Assembly: GCA_959347315.1 (NCBI GenBank)
Contig: OY365807.1
Span: forward strand, 10,083,652 to 10,147,651
DNA: 64,000 nt
Direction of reading: 5' to 3'
Source: Bimastos eiseni
Lineage: Eukaryota > Annelida > Clitellata > Crassiclitellata > Lumbricidae
Numbering within the stretch: position 1 is the stretch's first letter; every line of letters begins with the position of its first letter. The position numbers and the translations under genes are program-made. Below the pieces are notes generated by a model. It did no database searches. It saw only the letters and a program-made list of their open reading frames with translations, and had not been told where the DNA came from. Below, one piece after another: positions 23,577 to 35,548 of the stretch.

Positions 23577-25580
23577 ATATACTTTCACTTCATAGTTTCT
23601 TTGCATTGATTCTATTGCACTGGAACCTACTTGTACACACAAAAAACACACAGAGAGACATACACACAATACATATAATCCTACATACACACATACACAC
23701 CAGTACATACATACATAAGCAAGCAGATAAAGTGAAGCAGTGCTTCTTCACTGTATTCGAGATCTGCCCAAATAACCACAACTTTGTAACAACCAATTAA
23801 AGCGACTATTTGCTGATCATAGCAGACATCAGACTGTCACTACAGGTGTCATCAAAGCCATAAATGGCACAGATAAAAATCATGGACCTAATCAAATCTA
23901 GAAACTGCTAACCACTATATAACAACACTGCAGGCACCAAGAAGTCTCAAAACATCAATTATCAGATATATTCATCACTGAATAACTTAGTTATCTTAAT
24001 ACATGTAATGTAGACATAGCCAACAAATTTTTTATCAACTTGACCAATGAATTATTTAAATGCACCACCACCACTTTTTTCCACTTCATGTAAGGTAATA
24101 TAGGACAACATATACCAAATCTAGGCCTTGGCAATGTGGCCTTCAGGCCAGACATGATGACAAAATGTCACAGAAAGAATCTTTCAGCTGAAGCACAAAA
24201 TGACATTGTATCGATCTAACAGCAGTAAATTCTCTCCTTTCAACAAAAAAGAGTAAAATTTTAAAGGAGAAAAGGGCAAACTCTAGTCATTCATAATGGG
24301 AAGTTTCATCAAAGCAATTTATTAGTCATTTAATTCATTTTTTAATTATATTTTCTCCACTCTCCATGTATGGAGATGAAATAATTCAATTTGGAATGGC
24401 TAAAATCAACAATCATAAGCCACTTCAGTCACTTTAAAATCTCCAATGAATTTTACAAATACCAAGCGGTATTATGTTACTAAACAGAAAAATAATACAA
24501 TGTCAAATAGTAGTTTCTGCACTAATATAGTGCTGATCAAAAGAGGACCTAACTGTGCAAGCACTTGCCCAAGGTTCCTATACAGTAATCAAGTATTTTA
24601 CGATTGTTTTAATTTAATTTATATACCCCATTCACCTGAAAAGCATACATCAATACTGATGTTTGCTCAAAGGACATATATACACAGTGATTACTGCTCG
24701 ATGCAACAACCCTCTGCATTACAAGGAGAGGAAGACTTGAACCAATTGGTTAATTATGTCACACATATGTGATGCCTTCATCATCCCTGTAAGTTATCAT
24801 ATCAACAGAACATATTATCAATTACTGCACACAGATCCTCTCTTTCAAAAGGAAATGTTTTTTTATTAAAATGCTGCAGAATCTGCCACAAAAGAAACAC
24901 TAGTTTGCTAATTTGTACACTACTGCTGGTTGGCTCACAGGCTGTCAAGATATCAACTTCAAATATATACTGAGCAAAATCTACAGATTGAACATGAAAA
25001 TTGAGGGCAAAAATAGTATAACTTTTTGCCAGTGATTTGTCAGCATTAATATAAGAAGCATAAAAATTACAATTGTAAGGATATTGAAATTTGATTTGGT
25101 GTATGGATAGTATAGAACTGTAGGGCAAACAAGAGTCTAATTCTTCTTGTAGTTTGTTAACATTCATTTCCAATTGTACATGAGCACATTAGAAATACTT
25201 TCTGAGGAGTGCTTTCATAAACAGAGCAGTACTTACAGATAAGAGAGAATCATATTTTAGGGTGGGACAGTTCACAAGACTCAGTCTAGCAGATGGAAGT
25301 TGATTGGGGCCCAACAAGTTGTTAACAAGAGCACTGTTCTTCCTGATATAAACCCTGTCTTCAATTGACGAATCAATCGCTCAATTGTTTCATTAAATCA
25401 ATTGTGAGATCCGCTATTCATGGTCGTCTGGTTCAATGAACAGTGCAGAAAGCGCGAATATCAAAAAAACGATTCCACCAACTAGATGAACTGAAACACC
25501 AGACAAAAATTCATTCATTCACTAAATTACATTCTGTTTACAACTTTACATGCATATATACAATTTAAACATTAAATACT
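23577..25580. other. Intergenic between convergent genes
   Basis: AT-rich. A 123-codon frame on the - strand (24802-25173) is the longest, but its composition is that of AT-rich noncoding DNA and it matches nothing I know. No other feature seen. Confidence 0.5.
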
Positions 25581-25582
25581 TA

Positions 25583-25588
25583 TTTATT
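25583..25588 (-). terminator. Candidate polyadenylation signal of the transporter gene
   Basis: AATAAA on the - strand, about 63 bases after the proposed stop of the last transporter exon. Its spacing supports that exon as terminal. Confidence 0.5.
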
Positions 25589-25650
25589 TAATTAATTTTA
25601 AAAGGTGATAAAAGAGGTGTGTGAGTCTTGAGATAAGTGTTCTGGACGGT

Positions 25651-25817
25651 TCAGAGGTCCTCCAGAACAGACCATTGTAAGACTTCTGTTCTACCAACAA
25701 ACCCCAATATGCCTGGCTTCAGAGTGAGTACATTGACAGCATCTTGGAATGATGAGAAGATGACAAAGAAAACAAGGCCTCTGTCATCAAGCCTAAGCAG
25801 ATCATTGCTAACAGTTT
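25651..25817 (-). CDS. TMEM165: Candidate last exon of the TMEM165-like gene
   Basis: An in-frame continuation from acceptor CTGTCAG (phase 1) contains RGLVFFVIFSSFQ, which resembles the final helix of the family (GGIVFLxFAxSALF), then ends in a stop at 25651-25653. It has about eight extra residues before the helix and a longer tail than usual, so the acceptor may be wrong or the true last exon may differ. An AATAAA follows 63 bases downstream. Confidence 0.4.
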
Positions 25818-28800
25818 CTGACAGCATCTGCCACTTAAGATTGTTCAGTTGACGACTCTTCTTCTTCTTGTTCTCACTTACCAGTAAACACAGGCAAATA
25901 TACCTCAGGCACTTGCACATAAATTAAATATGCACAAAGTGTTTACACAATTTACACAGGTGATCATGTATTACACTGCTACATGAGACAGGACAAAGAG
26001 GTAGATTTACTGCAGTTACCAGTTTTGATGGATATGTGCTGCGCAATGCACCGTCCGCCCAAAACTGCGAGACTGGTACAGAGGGCATGACCCAGGGTGC
26101 CACCAACGATCACTCCAATCACCTCCTACAATTCATGTACACGGCATATGAGCATGACCATAAACAACAAATAGTGTCACAATGTTTCAATGAGCAGTAC
26201 AGCATTACGCAGTGCTTCATTCCATAGCAAAACAGAAACATTTATATACTGCTAAAATGCATCATAAAGCATTTTCTTCGCATGTCAATGGCCATGTCAG
26301 TCGACTAATCAACTGTGACACAATTTTGATGGATACTTTAATCTAATGCATAAGTTCCTCAGTAACATCAAAAATGTTGGAGTTTTCGGGTGCTAGCTTT
26401 GCATACCAAATATGTTCATCTGTTTTTCAAAAGGATTTTGCATTTTTAAAAGGTATTTTCACTACGTCAGGTTTCTGATGCATGGTTGAATCTTGAGCAG
26501 TCACACAAAGAGGACATGTAAATGACGTACATGGTCAAGCGTTTTTCATTTTTTTATCACAGTGGAGGAACGACTGACGAAGGCATTGGAGTGACCTTGA
26601 CCATTAGTCACTGGTTGCCTTTCAGTCAACTGACCAACATATGACAAATGTTTTTTCTGCGTACTCCTTGTTCCTTGATGGCCAGCTGGACATGCATCAT
26701 CTTCCACTGGTGATGGACTGTGTCGTTGGCAATATCGTGTGCGCGAAAGTTGTCACCAGTCATCGCTCTACTCCAACAATCCAACGTGGCGCAGATACTC
26801 TGAACATCCATGCCATCTGTCAGCCTGGTTGGTTCCACGTGTATGCATGGGCCCACCACTAGCGACTCTTTCAGCTAACTGTACATTCCTCTGTTAACTG
26901 ATGTAACATAGTTGTTCAGTACGACATTTAACATCATAGAGGTAAGCACAGAGAGCGCCTCGGATCAAAAATCTTACAATATAGCGTTCAATTACATAAT
27001 ATTCATTAGCATATCCTTGAAAAGGAAAAGGGTAATATGAATGGATATTTATTTAGAGCTACAATCTGTATCGCATTTAAGGCATTCCGTGACAGCAAAA
27101 CTGTAAGCAACATTTCTCGTTACGAATGGTCGCAATAAATGAATGACTTACGTCACGAGCCGCAAGAATGATTGTAGCGATCTGCGATCGGTCACCCCAC
27201 TCAGCGAGGAATGTAAGAGTGAATGACTGGAGGAATATTCGTGAGAAGAGCGAGTAGAGGATGCGGCGTTGAGGAGTTCGAATGATTCCCGTTTCCACAT
27301 CAGTAGTAGTCTGCTTTTCTAACTGGAAAAAATTATAAAGGAAAGGCATGGTGATGTAATGAAAACTAAGTTATATTAATTTAGAAAAGTAGACATGGTC
27401 AGCTCAGGAATGGCAGCATAATAAAATGTTAGGTAAGTTTATAAAGTAGAGATTGCTAGCCTGGGTATGGTACAGGAAGTAAGGAATAGGTTAAGTTCAG
27501 AAAGGTAAGTTCAGAAATGACATCGTTAGCCCAAATGTTAGGTAATGAAAAGTTAATCAAATTTAGACATGAAAGGCAAAACATGGTTAGCATGAGTTAA
27601 GGCAAAGAAAAGCCAGTAAGTTTGGAACAGATAAACCATGAAATAGTAAAGTTAACTCAGTTATGTTGACGTAAAGAAAATCAATTAAATTTACAAAGGT
27701 AATACCAAAACAATCATTTAAGGGTAATAATGGTCAGCTTTCTGTCTAGGTCCGGTAAAGTAAAGCACTGTTTGGAAGAAGCAAAAGTAAATACCTAGTT
27801 CATTAAATTCCTTAACCCTTTAACGACCAGCTGCATATATTTACCCATACATTTTAGTACACACCAGTGATGTATGCAAGACTTCAAACTTCAAGACCAA
27901 GACGAGACAGTGAGGTGTCGAGACCGAGACCCAGAATTGAGGTACCAAGACCGAGACACTTGGCTCAAGACAGTACGAGACAGTAAAAGACAAGTGATCT
28001 TATATAAAATGCTGTGAAATACTAAAGTATCAGTTTTCGGGAATAATGTTCCTGTGCAATTTCAATTTGAAACTTATAATGTATGTAGTACCAATTCCTG
28101 AGAACAGTTTTTATATTGCCGCATTTTATCTTATTCGATATCTTTTCGTCGGCATATATGTCCTGAACAACATAAAGAAAGCCTTTGTAGACACGTTTAA
28201 AATCTTATAGACGATTATAAACAAGCAAATTCGATACCAAATACCAAACTAAATTAAAAAGTTGTGCATATCCTTATACTCACCCTGAGAAACTCGAAGT
28301 TGTTTCGATCGTTTCGGTTATTGTGGCTTTGCATCACTAACCAATGGCATGGCATAGCTATTATTTGTCAATAACTTCCAATTGCGTAAAAGGAAACTTC
28401 ACAATTTCAGGTTCTCTCTCAGACATTTTTCTACTTTAAGATAATTGAATTGATTTCAGTATCATGTGACTAGCGCGTTAACTAGAATTACCGTCTCTCG
28501 TAGATTGCGGTTTCAGTTTCTAGCGCAAGATTTTAAGACAGTTGACGCGAAACTCATAGAGACTGCTTGTTCCAGACAGAACAAGACTTTCACTTCAAGA
28601 CAGTTTCTAAAAATTTGAGAAAGTAACCTCTAGACCAAGACAGCAGGCTTCCGAGACCGAGACACTAAAAACCTGTCTCGAGACAGGGAATCTGTCTCGA
28701 GACCATACATCACTGGTACACACTGGTCGTTAAAGGGTTAATCAACTGAATCTTAAACGCAATTTGCTTCACTACCTCTTCATCTTTCTTTCTCAGCTCA

Positions 28801-31800
28801 GTCTGTACTTCCTCATACTCCTCTTGTGCTTCGTTGACATCCATCGTGTATGCTGAAAAGAAACAAAGGTCTCAGACAATAGTCTAACTAAAGCAATCCA
28901 GAGACACAGATAAAAGAGGAATCCAAGAGACAGCAGCGACTTTCAAAGACATTAACGATAAGTCACCATCACAACTTGTCTTTCCACTTGGAATGCTCAA
29001 CCTCCTCATGTTTGCAAACTCTCCTACTTTCAACCTATGCTAAAAACTAACACTTTCCAATCAACTCACAGTTCTCAACGTTTGCTCGACTTCAACGTGC
29101 ACTTCTGAAATGAGTAAGGACAGCATCAGCAAGCTACAGTTGTATAAAGCAACTATAAAAATAAGGCTGTTAACACTCCATGCCTGTCACTGCCTAAAGG
29201 AACAGCTTAAAGTTCTATGCTGCTGAGGAGTTCTACAGATGCCTGTAAACAATTCTGTTACCTTCACCTTTACCAGGCACAGACCGATAAAATTGGTCAT
29301 AGTAAATTTACCTTCTCTTAACATCTTAATGCCAAAAATGGCAAACAGCAAGCAAGATGTGTAGTAAGTTATCCATCGTGGGATGATGGTTGTCGCATAA
29401 CCGAGTAAGGCTGAAAAAGTTTAGCAGAAACAAATAACAATATATAAAGAATATTCTATAATGCCTAATAAAATTCTATTTGGAATATATAAAATTGCTA
29501 TTTCATGTGAAGGCATTAGTACTGTACCCTGCAATCAGACGAACTTGTTCAATTACTATGAAAGGTCACGTAGGCATTTGTTTACGAGCAAAAGGTGACA
29601 GTAATTTAACATCAGACAATTTATTTTTGGTCAAATTAGTATCTACTGCTTCTGAAATTATTTAAAAGCATCTGGCAAATGAGTCGTCAAAATGATTTCA
29701 ATGGATTGATTTGCCAGTAAAAATTGGTGAATAGCTGCTGCCACCTTAGCTGAGATGGCTGACAAACTGTCTTCTGGTGCTAATTAAGAAGGATAAGTAC
29801 ACTACACTGGCAATGATAAGATGCTGGTATAATTGTTTTATTGCAATGTAATAATGTGCCAGATGTCAGACCGCACCATAGCTTACAGACAACAGAGTTT
29901 CTATCAGACGTAAAAATGTAGCAGAGGGTTTTCTTTATTCAACTTGCCCTTTAGGGACAATTTATATTCTTGTATAGGACTCTAAATATATAGTTTCTAT
30001 TGTCTTTACAGGGCAGCTCAAAGCTGCCTTGTACCATGAGCCCTCTGTCTTAAGACATGATTCCGTATTTTTGGTGGTGGAAGCAGACGGCTCTGCACAT
30101 GTTCATCTCGACAAGATGAAAGGGTTCAAGTATCATAATTTATATCAGTTACAGATGCAACTAGGCGTGGGGAGTGGAGACATACACTGAATATTAAGTT
30201 CACTTTCTGAGGAGAAGAATTGGCTTCAGAGGGGCTAAGTTCAACCGCCTTCAGCCACTGTATTCAAGCAGCTGTGCAGTGCTACTGACTGCTACATATG
30301 GCAAGTTCCATGTACTGCATGTTCACAGTACACATGTGTCAAACGTGTTGCTGGGAGCCATGGTATAACTGCACATTAAGTGGATTCGTGCATAAATAGG
30401 TCATGTACAAATGTCAAAATAACGTCATTGGGGAGGTCAATTACCACCTGACCTTTCCAAATCACTAGTTTTAAAAAATCTGAATTCATTTGAATCCCTT
30501 GTTTAGCAGAAATTCTTATCTATTTTTGTAAAATCAAACTCTTATCATTCAGAGTAGCCATTAGATTACAATAAGACCATATTAATTATCACAATAATTG
30601 ATAACAGCTGAGAGCACTTTAACTTGTCAGAAAGTGCGTACATTATTAGGTCAGGCTGGAATTTAGCATGAAACTTGCCAGAAAGGTAAGATAATTACAA
30701 TACCCTATAAACTTTAGTCCTCAGATGCACTTTGAAGTACAGCAACATAACACAAGGTAAGGTCACAGATCCATATACAATCCTGCTTTCACCTTTTCCT
30801 CAGAGGTATACAATACAATACAACTGCATTTGACGGATGGTCCTCCTACCAAAGCTCAGAAGTGCACACTACCATACAACAGAACATTGATGCTGCAATT
30901 GTGGGTGATGGACTTGCTCTCTCTACACAGTAATTTAGCTCAAATCCTCACCCTATGCATGACAGGCCAAGAGCTCTAACCAATTGGCCACCATATGAAC
31001 ACAAGTGCATGGAGGACAGTCTGACCAAACTGCAGTTATGACAACAGCAATTGAACACCCCAACAACCTTTCCACACAGATCAACAAATCTTCAATTTCA
31101 CACAACAGCCTAAATACAGGCATAGATGTTGCACTATATTAGTGTTATATAAATTACCACATAATTTTAGATTATAGGGTGAGTTTAAAAACAGCTTCCA
31201 CAGCACAGCCTAAAGGAATTTTCTCGAAAGCCATCTCAATACAGATCAAGGCTGTTACTTTAGGCAATGTGAGACAACTTGCCTGAAAGAACAGTCATCA
31301 GGCCGAGTGCCAACATGGCTCCTGCAAAGACAGTAAGTCTTGGATGTCGCATTGCCATGATTGCTGCAATGAAGAATGTTTTGTCTCCAAGTTCAGACAC
31401 AATAATCACAGACAGCGAAGCGAGAAAAGCATGCATGAACCCGAAGTCAAGTTCCACAATATTTTTCCCTTTCACTAGGGACCGGTAAGGATCTGAGCTC
31501 ATCGCCTCAGACCGAACTTCCTGAAATCAGAAAGCATTAAATACAATTATGTAATTATAATTTAATGGCTTCAGAAGCTCAGATATTGTGCCAACATCAT
31601 GGATTTCACACAATTGGAACGCTTTTGCTACAATTTAAAAACATTGTCTGGTACATGTTTACATAACTTGTTATCATTCGTTAATACTGTGTACATTTTC
31701 GTTTAATTAGAAACAAACTGACAAACCACAATTAAATTAAACAAGCTAACGTTCTTGTGTGGCAGCCATGGTGGCGCCCATCCCTTATCATGTATACACT

Positions 31801-32827
31801 ACGTCAGTAACCACACTGTGGTTTATCAGTTTGATAAATAAACGAAAACCTTAATCTTTATTATTTCTGTACATCTAGACATAATAAATCAGAATAATCA
31901 TTGCATCTTATTCAATGTTCCCTAACTCTATGCTGCAAATTAATTAAATTTGAAAATGTGCGCATTATCACCACTCAAATAACGGTAACAATAAAGCGTG
32001 GAGCTTCGGCCTAAAATGCACAGAAAAATTACTTCTGCAGCCGAAAGTTCTTTGTATATGTCTAAAAACGACACTAACCTTAACCCTAAACGACCCTCAC
32101 GACGCCTACCCGGGAATAACCCGAATCATCGAAACCCGAATCCCCGAAAACGTTGAAAAGGCCAAAAAGCCCGAAAACAGCAATGTACTATTAAAAAATG
32201 CTAGACTGTCTCAAAACAGCGCGATTCATTCATCAATCCGGCTTCTGAGTGAATTCATTTCTTCGATCCAAATTCTATTTAAGCAGAATCCTTTTCATCA
32301 ATCCAGCTTTGTTTTCGGGGATACGGCGGAAATCAGTTTCGGGGATTCGGGCTTTGGCAATTCGCTACGCACCCGCCTACCCTGACCCTAATCGACCCTC
32401 CCGATGCTAAAATCTGACCCTAACCAACCCTCATGGAGCTTATTACAAATTTAAGGTGTTTTTAACAGTGCGCATGTGCTAATGGTTGCGCGTGCGCGGC
32501 GGTCTTCGTGCGCGAAATTTTTATGGCTTCGGATGTATAAGTAGAATTTTCGTTTAATTTTGGGCCGAAGTTTCGGCCGCAGAAGATTTATCCAACAATA
32601 AAACAGATAAAGTTGTTTACCACGGAATTTTTCAATGGCTTTATTGACCTCATAATCATTTCATCTGACTCTTCGCTTGACCCTTTTGCAAGTCCATCTA
32701 CTTCTCGTGAACGCGAATCCTGTTCGGCACGACAAACACTTGCGAGGCAGTAAATCAACATAAGGCCCCACAACACAGAGGGACACGTAGCTCTCCATCC
32801 TCCTTTCGTATTACAAAAAAAGTCCAT
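25651..32827 (-). CDS. TMEM165: TMEM165/GDT1-family Golgi cation transporter, whole gene, 7 exons
   Basis: UPF0016/GDT1 proteins are Golgi membrane transporters linked to manganese/calcium and proton exchange and needed for normal glycosylation. Exons on the - strand: 32827-32621, 31520-31283, 29410-29312, 28852-28776, 27322-27152, 26125-26020 and, less surely, 25817-25651. Joined phases are 0, 1, 1, 0, 0 and 1, giving 354 residues plus stop (the human protein has 324). Landmarks: a signal-like N-terminus, VSELGDKTFFIAAIMAM, GAMLALGLMT, LLFAIFGIKMLRE, an acidic loop, FLAEWGDRSQIATI and VGGTLGHALCTSLAVLGGR. The two E-x-G-D-(K/R)-(T/S) motifs are the family signature and line the ion path. The symbol follows human orthology and is strong for exons 2-6. 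Confidence 0.93.
26020..26125 (-). CDS. TMEM165: TMEM165-like exon 6
   Basis: 106 bases encoding EVIGVIVGGTLGHALC, TSLAVLGGR and IAQHISIKT. Donor ACTG|GTAACT, phase 1. The acceptor GAATTGTAG has a weak pyrimidine tract but gives the length expected from the family. Confidence 0.88.
26126..27151. other. Transporter intron 5
   Basis: About 1 kb between exons 6 and 5. It contains overlapping 73- and 77-codon frames on opposite strands around 26626-26862 with balanced composition but no recognised homology; possibly transposon remnant. Confidence 0.45.
27152..27322 (-). CDS. TMEM165: TMEM165-like exon 5 (EWGDRS motif)
   Basis: 57 codons, acceptor ATTTTTTCCAG, donor CGTGAC|GTAAGT, phase 0 on both sides. 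Contains QSFTLTFLAEWGDRSQIATI, the second family motif. Confidence 0.94.
27812..28741. mobile_element. piggyBac-like MITE, split by a hAT insertion
   Basis: Outer ends are TTAA followed by CCCTTTAACGACCAG, mirrored exactly at the other end as CTGGTCGTTAAAGGG and TTAA. TTAA target sites and CCC ends are typical of piggyBac. Without the inner element (27865-28715) and one copy of its 8-base duplication, only about 70 bases remain, matching the uninterrupted copy at 52159-52229. It lies in transporter intron 4, ending about 33 bases from the exon 4 donor. Confidence 0.88.
27865..28715. mobile_element. Non-autonomous hAT element nested in the piggyBac-like MITE
   Basis: Ends CAGTGATGTATG and CATACATCACTG are perfect 12-base inverted repeats. 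They are flanked by an exact 8-base target duplication, GTACACAC (27857-27864 and 28716-28723), the hAT hallmark. Both subterminal regions carry clusters of GAGAC/AAGAC repeats, possible transposase-binding sites. There is no transposase frame. Confidence 0.92.
28776..28852 (-). CDS. TMEM165: TMEM165-like exon 4 (acidic loop)
   Basis: 77 bases, acceptor TTCTTTTCAG, donor GAAGAG|GTAGTG. Encodes NEAQEEYEEVQTELRKKDEE, the cytosolic acidic linker between the two transporter halves. Enters in phase 1, leaves in phase 0. Confidence 0.9.
29312..29410 (-). CDS. TMEM165: TMEM165-like exon 3
   Basis: 99 bases, acceptor CTTTTTCAG, donor GAAG|GTAAAT, phase 1 on both sides. Encodes LGYATTIIPRWITYY and FAIFGIKMLRE, clearly family sequence. 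Too short for an open-frame scan. Confidence 0.93.
29411..31282. other. Transporter intron 2 (GC-AG type)
   Basis: 1.9 kb intron with a GCAAGT donor at 31282 reading down and a CTTTTTCAG acceptor at 29411. Holds a SINE-like segment at about 30890-31005 on the - strand; otherwise AT-rich. Confidence 0.8.
30890..31005 (-). mobile_element. tRNA-derived SINE-like segment
   Basis: On the - strand, GGTGGCCAATTGGTTAGAGC looks like a tRNA box A, and GGATTTGAGC about 35 bases later like a degenerate box B. It is a retroposed tRNA head and not a folded tRNA gene. Confidence 0.55.
31283..31520 (-). CDS. TMEM165: TMEM165-like exon 2 (ELGDKT motif)
   Basis: Acceptor TGATTTCAG. Encodes EVRSEAMSSD and then the first two helices with SELGDKTFF. 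It ends TTTCAG|GCAAGT, a GC donor, phase 1. The join to exon 3 reads LSALLGYATT without a gap, which requires this donor. Confidence 0.93.
31985..32590. mobile_element. Inverted-repeat element in transporter intron 1
   Basis: The ends pair imperfectly as inverted repeats: CTTCGGCCTAAAAT at about 32005, and CTTCGGCCCAAAAT when the right end near 32560 is reverse-complemented. Internally, CGAATCCCCGAAAAC and GTTTTCGGGGAT are opposed, and ACCCTAA-type blocks occur twice in the same direction. Probably a small DNA transposon; family unknown. It ends about 30 bases from the exon 1 donor. Confidence 0.5.
32621..32827 (-). CDS. TMEM165: TMEM165-like exon 1 (signal peptide)
   Basis: Starts at the Met of MDFFCNTKGGW, followed by a hydrophobic signal segment (WGLMLIYCLASVCRA) and an acidic luminal stretch. 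Donor GTG|GTAAAC, phase 0. Another in-frame Met lies 17 codons upstream (32878); the inner one was chosen because it places the signal segment near the N-terminus. This region is poorly conserved in the family. Confidence 0.75.
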
Positions 32828-33589
32828 TTTGACCTTATAAGAAGCAAAATACAATAGAAAACTTTTATTCCTGTGCAAAACCTTAAGTCATTACACTCTA
32901 TAAATGCTAAATTTGTTACTTAATTCACATAAAATACTAATTTTGGCGTCACGTTAAAAAGTCCATTTTCCAGTTTGATGACGACCAATGGGTGGGCGCA
33001 TGGACAAAATCCTTAGGTGGGCGAAAAGTGCTTTCTATACATGTAAGTAACCGAATTGACAAATAATAAGTAGCTAATAATGTAGCTAGAAAGCGTTTCA
33101 AACAGAAATGTATTTAATCGCCTTTAATAACAAATCAACAAAATATGCCGTTAGGAAAAACATTGTAAAGAACAAATATATAACTTAGATATTAAATGTC
33201 AGAACATGTTGCTTAATTAAAGGTTAGTTGAATCGCATATCCGTTTATTGAGAAAAATGGTTGACAGAACGTAGCCATTTACATATACAATATAGCAGCC
33301 TAAGAGTTATATCACTGAAAACAGTTCACCTAGTGAGTGAGATATTAGGTCTAAATGTTATGGATTATTAATCGAACCAATTGGGCCGACGGACTATACA
33401 TATATAGTACATTTTTTGCACATCAGCGTAGGAAAAAATTCTTGTTGTCCTTTTTCGGGAGGGCAAATGGATGGGCCTGCGTGGAATTGGTGGTATTGAA
33501 GCACAGCTAAAAAATAATTGTTTGGAATAGTTTAGCTGCTCGAGCATAATAATGCGATTATCCTAGTCTATTCATTAATTTCTAACTAG

Positions 33590-33720
33590 CTGGGGAACCC
33601 AGTGTAGGAAACTTTCCTTGGGGGTGGGTCGTTTTTGGCCATGGAGAGCAGGAAGACGGCGGCCCTCGAGTGCGTGTCTCTGGTGTTCCCCGAGCCAACA
33701 GTGAAGGTTTCGAGTCAATA
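33590..33720 (-). repeat. GC-rich island, probable transposable-element end
   Basis: About 130 bases of GC-rich, coding-like sequence stand out sharply from AT-rich flanks. On the - strand one frame reads GTPETRTRGPPSSCSPW and ends at a stop. Its compact isolated form suggests a repeat tail; the family is not identified. Confidence 0.35.
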
Positions 33721-34757
33721 GCTTTAAAAGTGTGCAAATGCATAGCCGGACAGACGCGCATAATCTTTTCTTTATATATGGATGAAAACAATCTGACAAT
33801 GACTCCTAAATGCTAACATGAGTAACATATTGTACAATAAATTAAGGTAGCTCGAATTTAACAACAAATCAATAAATATTTTTGTAAGGCTATAATAATC
33901 TGGAAACAAACTTAGATGGGAGAATTCTGAGAATATTTTGTGCTCTATAGGGAAATTTGCTATAGGTCTTACATGTATGATTGGCGAATGAAGGCGACGG
34001 GGGTGATCGAGGTAGGTGTTGGCGAACATCATGCTTGAGGATGTGTAATAATATTATAGAGAAAAGCGCCGTACGTGCGGCATCTGCCACATGCTTACAA
34101 GTCCAGTTCGAGACTGTTGTTTTGGACGGATGCGATTGGCTTAGATAACCAGGCCTTTTGCTATTCTAATTTTTGTGTCCGGTATATACGTGTATATGCG
34201 AAAACCATATGTCTAGACCTAAAAAATTTTAATAACTTAGAACCTTTCTTGAAACAATTTGCATTTTTCATGTGAGCCGAAAGCAATACACAATAATATA
34301 AAAGATGGTAGAGTCGTAGTTTCTCTGCTGACTCGATAAATTGTGAAATAAATAATTAAATGCGAAATATACATTTCGGGTAAATTTCGTCTTAGGAAGA
34401 TGGTGATTTCAGTTATATCCGATAATCGTAATCCTGTTATGATTGTTTAGGTCAGATGTAGTCGAAGGAAGACTACACGTATTCTGCTATTATTTATTAA
34501 CAGCTTGTCTCCTCTTTTTGTCATAATCAGTTAATCTCGTAAAATAACAGGTTGATTCGAGAATCGAGATCGATCAATACTTTCACTTTCTAAGGTAGTA
34601 GCTGCCATCTGTGGAATGCATATTTAATTATTTTCGCTTAAAATATTGATTATTGCCAAAGATCTTCAAGCTTCGACCCCTAAGCGCAGGGCACTAGCTT
34701 ATTTACGAGCGCAGCATCGAATCAGAAAGGTTGTGAAAAGCGTAGCGTAGTCCAAAG

Positions 34758-34802
34758 CAGGGATGTGGTCTCCAGTCTTGGTCTCGAGACGGTCTCGACT
34801 CC
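34758..34802. mobile_element. Solo hAT-like end
   Basis: CAGGGATGTGGTCTC followed by CTCGAGACGGTCTCGACT resembles the end and GAGAC-rich subterminal region of the hAT element at 27865-28715. The matching other end was not found. Confidence 0.4.
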
Positions 34803-35548
34803 AAAAGAAGGCCAATACCAGATGGTCAGATAATCTCATATAGCGCCCGTTCACGAGTTCTTGAACAGATGACGATTCAGTGTTGTGTGAAAATCCCGTT
34901 GGGTGGTATGCCTACTGTGTGTGATCAAAAAGGTTCAATTGATTTGATTGCTTAAATAAATACTTAACAACAGTATTATTAAAAGCCTCTATTGATTTCA
35001 TACAGCGTTCCAATGTGACTTCTTTTCTTGGTTAGTTCGGAGACTCTCAGACTCCAGAATGAAGCATTCAATATGTCCTCATTTGTCCTCCTTCTCACCT
35101 GTCTGTGTCCTCATTGGACTCTCGCTGTATCTGGCAACAATAAGCAAGATTTAAGAATGTGTTTACAAATGAAAATGATACTCTATCAACCATAACTATT
35201 CTTATTGAAGCATGACCATGCTCATTGAAATTTTGTTTCCTAATGCCTTAAAGGAAACTGGCGAAATGGCGAATCGTCTGTGCTATAGGTGCAATGTATA
35301 CAAATGTCTTGAATTTAATTGCCATCGTTGAAGATAAGCAGTATCTTGTGATCTTCAGCTTTGATCCATAAATTGATCATGATTGTCCAGCATGTTTTTG
35401 AATGCAGTTGTCGAATATTACATGCTAGACCTGAGTTGTAAGTGTTTCTGTTTAAACTATGTGAGAGACACTGAGATACCTGCCCTGCCAAGATTCACAT
35501 GAAGATATGTGTTGTCAAATAATGGTGCGATGTTTGAGTTATTGATTG

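Noticed and set aside
24802..25173. 123-codon frame on the - strand as a possible extra transporter exon or gene
   Set aside because: It lacks transporter motifs and has the amino-acid bias of AT-rich noncoding DNA; it could only be revived by transcript evidence.
31260..31282. Reading the transporter exon 2 frame through to its stop as a short 80-residue protein
   Set aside because: The GC donor at 31282 and the exact continuation in exon 3 show that the stop is intronic.
32075..32440. Telomere-like ACCCTAA repeats
   Set aside because: Only isolated, imperfect units inside an inverted-repeat element; no tandem telomeric array.
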